NCBI GenBank assembly: GCA_023525715.1 | Contig: CM042016.1 | Span: 77,492,382-77,556,381, forward strand | Origin: Cichorium intybus | Lineage: Eukaryota > Streptophyta > Magnoliopsida > Asterales > Asteraceae | Reading direction: 5' to 3' | Length of the DNA: 64,000 nt | Made by a program: the position numbers and the translations under genes | Notes under the pieces: model-generated | Told to the model about the DNA's origin: nothing | Seen by the model: only the letters and a program-made list of their open reading frames with translations | Database searches by the model: none | In this document: piece after piece, positions 58,137 through 64,000 of the stretch | Layout of the letters: each line of letters starts with the position of its first letter | How positions within the stretch are numbered: the stretch's first letter is position 1

Positions 58137-60473
58137 CTACCCTTTTTGAATTATCCTTGAGATATTGATCGTAAGAGACAGATTCATCTGTGTGATCTGA
58201 AGTTTAAAATTTGAAGTTTCTTTGGTTTCAAGAATTTTTGATTCACAACTCATTTTTGTTTTTCTTTTGTCCACCGAAGACATTTGTGAGATGTCTTCGG
58301 AGGTCGATTCGGATATGGAGGATGACTTTAACAAAATCAAAGAGGAACAATCAATCTCCTCCATGTCCGAGTCACTTTCAGAATCCTTTTCAGACAAGTC
58401 ATTGACAATTCCTTTTTCATTTGTTTCAATTTGAGGTACAGCCTTATTCATGATTGGAATTTCTTGAGGCAATATTTTCAACAATTTATCAGCAGTTAGA
58501 TGTTTTTCCACAGATATCAGGCCATGTTTATATGATGGATTAGTAACTTCGGAGCCTGATACTATAGATTCGCATTCATAAGATATACTATCGACTTCTT
58601 TTAATTTAAACTCAATAAAAGGCAATAGTTGTCTATGCTGGACATTACAAACATCGGCTGAATGATAAATTCTTGTAATATGAGCATATAATCGTTTGGC
58701 TGTTTCACAAAATATGTTTCTCTGTCTTAAGATTATATCATGATTGTTTAAAAATTTTTCTCTATTTTCTTCTAACAAGGAGATTCTAAGATTAGATTTC
58801 TCTAATGCTAGCTTCAGGTTCTCTACTCTCCCCCTCAAGTTTAGAAGCTCCTGCTCACTGAGTATTTCCCTATTTTTAGCATCAATGAGTAATTTATGCA
58901 TGACAGAGCAATCACGTGTTATTTCACTTATAATGGGAGCAGATTGAGAAGTAGGAATTTTAAAAGATGAAAGAAGTTTTGATACCTGTTCTGGGATTGT
59001 CAAACGGTTGTCATTTGCCATCAAACATACTTCCTCATCATCATCAGAAGAGTCTTCATTCCAAGTCTTCGGAGTATCAGCAGCAGTTATATCCAGACCC
59101 TCCGAAGTCACAAACCCAAGAACCGCAGTTGCTTCAATCATCAACCATTTCTCTTCATTCAACTTCTCCGAAGTGTCTTGTAGAAAGCTCTTATCGACAT
59201 CATAGGCCATGAAAGCACTATGAGATGGCTTTCTCACTTCGTCATCATCTGAATCCGAAGACCAAACTTGATATGATCCTTGTCGTTCATCAGCAGCCAT
59301 TAAGGCTAGGTCTTTGGTCCTTACTCTAGATTCCTCCATTTTTCTTGCGTAGTAGGCTTCATCCTTCACTTGTGGTTTCTTTTCATTTTGCTTTCGAAGC
59401 ATGCAGTCTTTTGCGAAATGATTCTTGCCATGACAATAATTACAATCATAGCCAGAATCTCCTGAGATTTTCTTCTCTTCGGACTTTTCTTTGGATGACT
59501 CCGAAGCCGATTTTTCAGATGGCTTCGGGGTTGACAGTTTCAAGTTATCTTCCTTTGAAGTGAGTATTTCAGGTTTGGGCTTAGAGTTGAAGTTTGATTT
59601 GTTAAAGTTTTTCACAAATGGTTTTCCAGAGTTATTTTTGAAGAATGGTTTCTTGAATCTTCGATTGTTGGCGGCATAGAGAGCAACAGTGTCTCCATTA
59701 TCATCTACCATGTAGGCAGCAACATCTTCATCACTTGATTCTTCTTCTTCTTTTGACATGAGAGCTAGTGGTCCAGAACTAGCCATTTCACTTCATCGAC
59801 CTACCACATCGGGTTCATGTGATTTTAATAGATTGTATAGAGCAGCCAGCTTGTATTTCTCAATATTCTCATAGGATTTGACCATGAGCATGATTGGTCT
59901 CCATTCCTTACGAAGACTGTAGAGAAATTTGATATTTATCTCTTGTTGGCTTCTTGTTTCCCCATACTTATCGAGTGTGTAAATCATGTTGCTCAAACGT
60001 TCATAACAGGCTTCTAAGGACTCATTTTCTTCTTGCTTAAAGTTCCCGAAGTCTGCAAGGATTTCTTGAACTTTGCTGGTATGAAGAATTTTATCTCCTC
60101 CGAAACGAAGTTCGAGATTATCCCACATCTCTTTAGCAGATTTTGCATCGGCAATGTGGTGACTGACATCGGGACCTAAGCCACTTCTCAGTTCGCGCAT
60201 GGATCTCTCGTCGTTTTCAAGCTTTTTCATATCTGCAGCATTAAGAACAACAGCTTCTTCACCGTCAGGAACAACGAATCGACCAGAAATGTCTGTGTGG
60301 GGACCTTCAGTCACAGACCTCCATAGATCTTTGTCCAGTCCTATAAGATAATCCTTCATTCGACCAGCTCAGTAATCGTAGTAAGAAGTTAGTAGAACAG
60401 GGGCCTTTGTTGCTGAACCGATGAGGTTGACATAGTTAAGCATATTAGCATAAGTTGCTGTGGAATCAGTCAT
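58137..60473 (-). pseudogene. Element B gag (capsid-like part and CCHC zinc knuckle), broken
   Basis: The probable start is at 60473 (MTDSTATYANMLNYVN). The frame hits a stop near 60371, reopens 60359-59793 (Gag block with 'AKEMWDNLELRFGG', 'ESLEACYERLSNMIYTLDKY', 'LYSLRKEWRPIML') and stops again. The next frame, 59786-58137 (549 residues), holds the zinc knuckle CNYCHGKNHFAKDC (CX2CX4HX4C) at about residues 115-128. A long acidic/coiled-coil tail (about 300-345) follows, as in Sirevirus Gag. Two of the stops (near 60371 and 59790) could each be single G/C-to-A/T transitions. Gag packages element RNA; this copy cannot make a full one. Confidence 0.85.
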
Positions 60474-60618
60474 CTTGATGTATTTCAACGGGATCTTTTC
60501 AGTAAAACGGGTGGTAGAGAATTGCAACAGATGCGGAAGACTAAATCTGAGAATCGATTCAGATTTAGAACTGAAGCAAACGAATTTGAACTCTATCAAC
60601 AGGTTTTTGAGCTGACCT

Positions 60619-60630
60619 TCTCTGATACCA
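60619..60630 (-). promoter_or_regulatory. Primer-binding site of element B
   Basis: Minus strand TGGTATCAGAGA, two bases after the 5' LTR, complementary to initiator tRNA-Met apart from the last base. It sets the minus orientation. Confidence 0.88.
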
Positions 60631-60632
60631 CT

Positions 60633-61141
60633 TGTTGGGTGTTGAAATATGAGAATAGATGAGCAGATATAGATATTGAATCAATTACACAATCAATCAC
60701 ACAATGATAATGCAACTAAGTTAATTGAACAATGAGATATGAATAACATGTGCCGAATGATTTGATTAGAACTTGGTTTTACAATTGGGTTTTCTATGTT
60801 GGAGATATACAATTTTCGTAAGTTAATCTCGTAATCTTGCTTTTGACACGGTATGGTATCACTGGTATTTATACTGAATCAGTGATACCAATAGTACACC
60901 TTTTACAGAGAATATCCTATCAGTGTACTAGCCAATAGGATAGAATATTCATGCAACACGTATTGTACTATACGCGTGCACACAAAAGACAAGATGACAG
61001 ACTGTCAAGTCTTCGGATCCTCTATGCATTGCACTTCGGAGTCTTCAGACTTCAGTGTCTTCTCTTGTTTATTCACTTTGGGGTTTTCTTCATGGGTTGG
61101 ACTTCGGATATATCAGCACTTCATCACAAAATTTCTCAACA
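60633..61141 (-). repeat. 5' LTR of element B
   Basis: 509 bp, same termini as the 3' LTR. About seven substitutions relative to 47744-48252 and no length difference. Two of them remove CTTCGG motifs. Confidence 0.93.
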
Positions 61142-61146
61142 GTTTG

Positions 61147-63299
61147 GATCAACATCCAATCCATGGATGATTTAGATCCTTAAATTTGATTGAATTGGGT
61201 GTTATGAACCCTAGAAATTGGGGATTTGATGAATTGTTGAGGAATCTAGAAATTGATGGGTGTTTATGGTAGCTTTGGATGAGGGGATTCATTTCTAATG
61301 ATTCCCTAAGGATTCCAACCATTGATTTGTAACCTTAAACCTTGAATCACTAAAATATAGGAATTGGGTGTTGAAATGGGTTTTATTCATATAGATGATG
61401 ATTGGATCTCTTGTTGAATTGATGGATGAATGAGTTTAATGTATCAATTTGGATGTATAAGTGGAGTGAGGATCATTTCCTAATGATTCCATGGAATGGA
61501 AGAAGGAATCTACACTTATAATCACCAATTGTAAGAATGGAATTGGGTATTCCATGGTTTACGCTTATAAAGTGAAGCTGTGATCATGGGATGTAATGGA
61601 TTCATTTAAAATGATTTTGAATGATTAAATTGAGTCTAAGGATGTAGTAAATTGGATTAGAATAATGTCCTTTTGATGGTTAGAAGTTTAGAAAAGTATT
61701 GGACCTTGAGTTGGGTGAAAAGGGGTGAAAAGGACCAAAAATTGGAGTTACAGTACACAGAACACGGCCCGTGTCAGGAGGAACATGACCCGTGTCAGCA
61801 TGTCTGAGACCTTCTGGTTGGTAAACACGGCCCGGGTTTTACCCAACACGGTCCGTGTTAGGATCTGTCCGGTTTTGGGTACTTTTTGGGTTTTGAGCTT
61901 TATGGTTTGGGCCTTGGATCCTTGTTTTGATGCCAATCTTTGGGAATGTTTTAACTAAGATTTTCCTTATATTAGAGGGTCAAGGACTTCATTTTGGGAT
62001 GATGAATGATGGTTTCCTCTTTGTTATAAAGATGTAAGTATAGTACGACTTTTAGATGAATCGAGTATGATATCTTCCGTTCTTGTCTTGTAGGAAGGAG
62101 ATGTGTTATAATGACTTGGAGGTGAGACTAAGGACTTGAGCTAGCACTCAACTAAGATGATTTGATGGAAGGGATGATGTCTAGGAGCGCTTCCAAATGC
62201 ATCAACCTTGTATGGAGTTAGTGTTGACTCGTCAGTTGACCTTGGGTGAGTTTACCGGGAGTACACATCCCAACTATTATCTTTTGTGTGTGTTATCAAT
62301 TATTTTTCATGCATATTATTATGTGCAATGTGTTATATGATTACTACTTGTGCATTGCATGAAAATGGGTTTCTAAAGATGTTTTCAAATAAAGAGTATG
62401 ATGTTGTTTTTGAAAGACGTTTTGAGCATCCTATTTGTGCATTGCATTGCATATAGGATGGGATTGACCGAGTGAACCTTATGATGACCTTAAAGATGTT
62501 TAATGATGTTTGGCTGAAGTAGCCACCTTTATGATGTTTTGAGTTTGACCCTTCTCTAAAATAAAGAGGGTGAGGAGACGCATGAGGGAGTTGCTAACCC
62601 TCATGGGACTAGTGTGATGGCCACTAGTTCTAGTTTAACCTATACGGGGATCGAGTGATATGCTTCGTGCGTGTCATTTGTGAACTTAGGTAGGTGCCAT
62701 TGAGGTGAGTTGGACTTTTATAAGATGGACGTAGGTTTGGGATAGTTGCATCATGCATTACATTTGCATATCATAACTATCTATTTTGAGTAAACATTTA
62801 TGATGTTTTAAATAACTTTTGAAGTGTGTGTTAAAACTGTTTTTTTTGGGGGGGGGGTTTGTCCCGAGTGTGGTAGTTCACTACTCACTCAAAATGGGTC
62901 AACCTCGGGTAAACTCACTAGGCATTTCCATTGCCTAACTTATTTGGATGTGTACTCAGGTTGAGGAGTTTAGATGACTTAGAAGAGCTGGATGTTTAGA
63001 AGGTCACGGTTTGTGTGGTATCATTTAAATTGTGTAATGGTATTTGAATTGTTACAACCTCGCTATTTTATAAACTAAAATGTTTTATCTAAAATGGGAC
63101 CAAATGTTGTTTTCCGCAACTTAAACCTAAATTATTTCTCATTAAACCTAATGTGTTTTAAAATAGTTTTTTGAAGAAAATGACTTATTTGAAAAAGTTG
63201 AAACTTAAGTTTTCACTAAAGGATGATTTTATTGATTAAGGATGATAAACCATGGTTTAAAATGACGTTTTATGAAAAGCCTTAAGCGAGGGTGTTTCA
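61147..63299 (+). mobile_element. Gypsy LTR, right part
   Basis: Continuation of 46919-47743, ending …GAGGGTGTTTCA. It contains four variants of the dyad ACACGGCCCGTGT at about 61762, 61783, 61824 and 61847, and a G-run near 62849. The frames at 61725-61958 are within the LTR and are not genes. Confidence 0.75.
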
Positions 63300-63302
63300 A
63301 TT

Positions 63303-63314
63303 TGGTATCAGAGC
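63303..63314 (+). promoter_or_regulatory. Primer-binding site of the Gypsy element
   Basis: TGGTATCAGAGC shortly after the LTR end, followed by 'ataagtttaagtg'. It shows that the LTR is a 5' LTR in + orientation and that the body extends beyond the window. Confidence 0.9.
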
Positions 63315-64000
63315 ATAAGTTTAAGTGAACTAGGTACTAGGAGTAGTGCTTAGACTTAAACTATGATGCTTCTAAGGATGTTTGACCTTTTAAGTAGTTG
63401 GCCTTTAGAATTTAATGGTAAATGCTTGCTTGTGACTAAGTTTCTAACCATTTAATTAGCGACTTATGATTTGCATGAGTATAGTCTCTTGGTAGAAAGG
63501 ATTCTTATATGAAGCTTATATTGAGGACATGAAGTGCAACATTGAAGAATTGTGCATTACAACATGAGGAACAACTTTGTGAGGATGGCGGCTGGTAAGG
63601 AATTGAGCTTCATGCTCTCAAGCACTTTTGAAGGATAAGGGACGATTTTGGATGACGAAAGGATGACTTATAATGGGATGAAGCTTGAAGAGTAGCAAGG
63701 TTGTTGAGGTGGTCTTGACTATGAAGAACCAACTAAGGGAATTGTGGTGACAACTTGAAGCAAGCAAGGAGCATGAGGAGCAGATTAGTAGTTAAGTGAA
63801 GGAAAAGTGAAGATTTGGAGCCGTTGGGGAAATTCTTTTGTAGTGACCCTTAAACCTTTCTTCCTTACCCTTATCTTCTTTTGAGACCCATCCGTTGTCT
63901 TTTAGTGAACATGCTTGTGACCTTGCCTTAGCTCTAGAAGACTAAGTGTATGTAAGGGTAGAGTGGTTTGTGCTTTAACGTCTAAACTAGAGAAACCTTA
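63315..64000 (+). other. Leader of the Gypsy element, runs off the window
   Basis: Non-coding leader; no gag motif is reached before the window ends. Confidence 0.6.

Larger units (their letters stand above)
47744..61141 (-). mobile_element. Element B: complete Sirevirus-like Copia retrotransposon, 13.4 kb, TSD GTTTG
   Basis: Two direct 509-bp LTRs (47744-48252, 60633-61141) with TSD GTTTG at 47739-47743 and 61142-61146. Sense is minus: the 5' LTR is on the right with a primer site, and a purine tract lies before the 3' LTR. The order gag, protease, integrase, RT, RNase H is that of Copia; a long spacer and two extra ORFs before the 3' LTR fit the Sirevirus lineage. By eye the LTRs differ at about 7 sites (about 1.4%). 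At the commonly used plant rate of 1.3e-8 per site per year this suggests roughly half a million years. All major ORFs are broken. CTTCGGAG/CTCCGAAG motifs are frequent. Confidence 0.93.

Overview
This window is repeat-rich nuclear DNA of a flowering plant. It shows GT-AG introns, several nested LTR retrotransposons primed from a tRNA-Met-like site (TGGTATCAGAGC), MITEs with plant-type target-site duplications (TSDs), long (TA)n arrays, and almost no host genes. The overall style (Sirevirus-like Copia, Tekay-type chromovirus, abundant 'ttttggtccctgtggttta' fold-back elements) would fit an Asteraceae genome such as the lettuce/daisy group. That assignment is inference; no marker in the window proves it.

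Region by region. (1) 1-6.5 kb: a spliced + strand gene for a PHD-finger protein with a C-terminal AIPP2-like domain. Its introns are full of MITEs, several nested in each other with intact 9-10 bp TSDs. (2) 6.7-8.8 kb: four near-identical 124-bp tandem units, then an element with inverted ends held between two long (TA)n arrays. (3) 8.9-12.1 kb: a decayed minus-strand Copia reverse transcriptase/RNase H, split by about 1.5 kb carrying a large hexanucleotide array. (4) 12.1-25.6 kb: a decayed + strand Copia element (LTR, primer site, leader, gag, pol). It was invaded by a complete but pol-less minus-strand Sirevirus-like element (13798-21887, TSD GAATT) and by a solo LTR of its own family (22569-23276, TSD GTAGT). 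(5) 25.6-31.3 kb: a further Copia integrase relic, a fold-back element split by a solo LTR (TSD GCACC), and a Pack-MULE-like element (29933-31260, 9-bp TSD). (6) 31.4-36.4 kb: a second copy of the PHD gene. Its 3' half is replaced in frame by an ORF of the type found in plant transposon-linked Ulp1 proteins, and an exon is split by a hAT-type MITE with an 8-bp TSD. (7) 36.5-46.9 kb: LTR-derived sequence, the 3' LTR and integrase/chromodomain end of a Tekay-like Gypsy element (with a nested 2-kb solo LTR), then an orphan CDPK exon. (8) 46.9-64 kb: a roughly 3-kb Gypsy LTR split by a complete 13.4-kb Sirevirus-like Copia element (47744-61141, TSD GTTTG), then that Gypsy element's primer site and leader, running off the window.

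Only the 5' PHD gene looks like a potentially functional host gene. The second PHD copy is a gene-transposon chimera. The two Sirevirus-like elements are the most interesting pair. Both carry, downstream of the pol position, ORFs of the 'putative plant transposon protein' type instead of an obvious envelope. Each has its own short motif greatly multiplied in its non-coding flanks (ACCGA(A/G)NAAC in one, CTTCGGAG/CTCCGAAG in the other). I propose, as a hypothesis only, an element-specific DNA-recognition or anti-silencing system. All coordinates, splice sites and identities were read by eye; no alignment or search was run.
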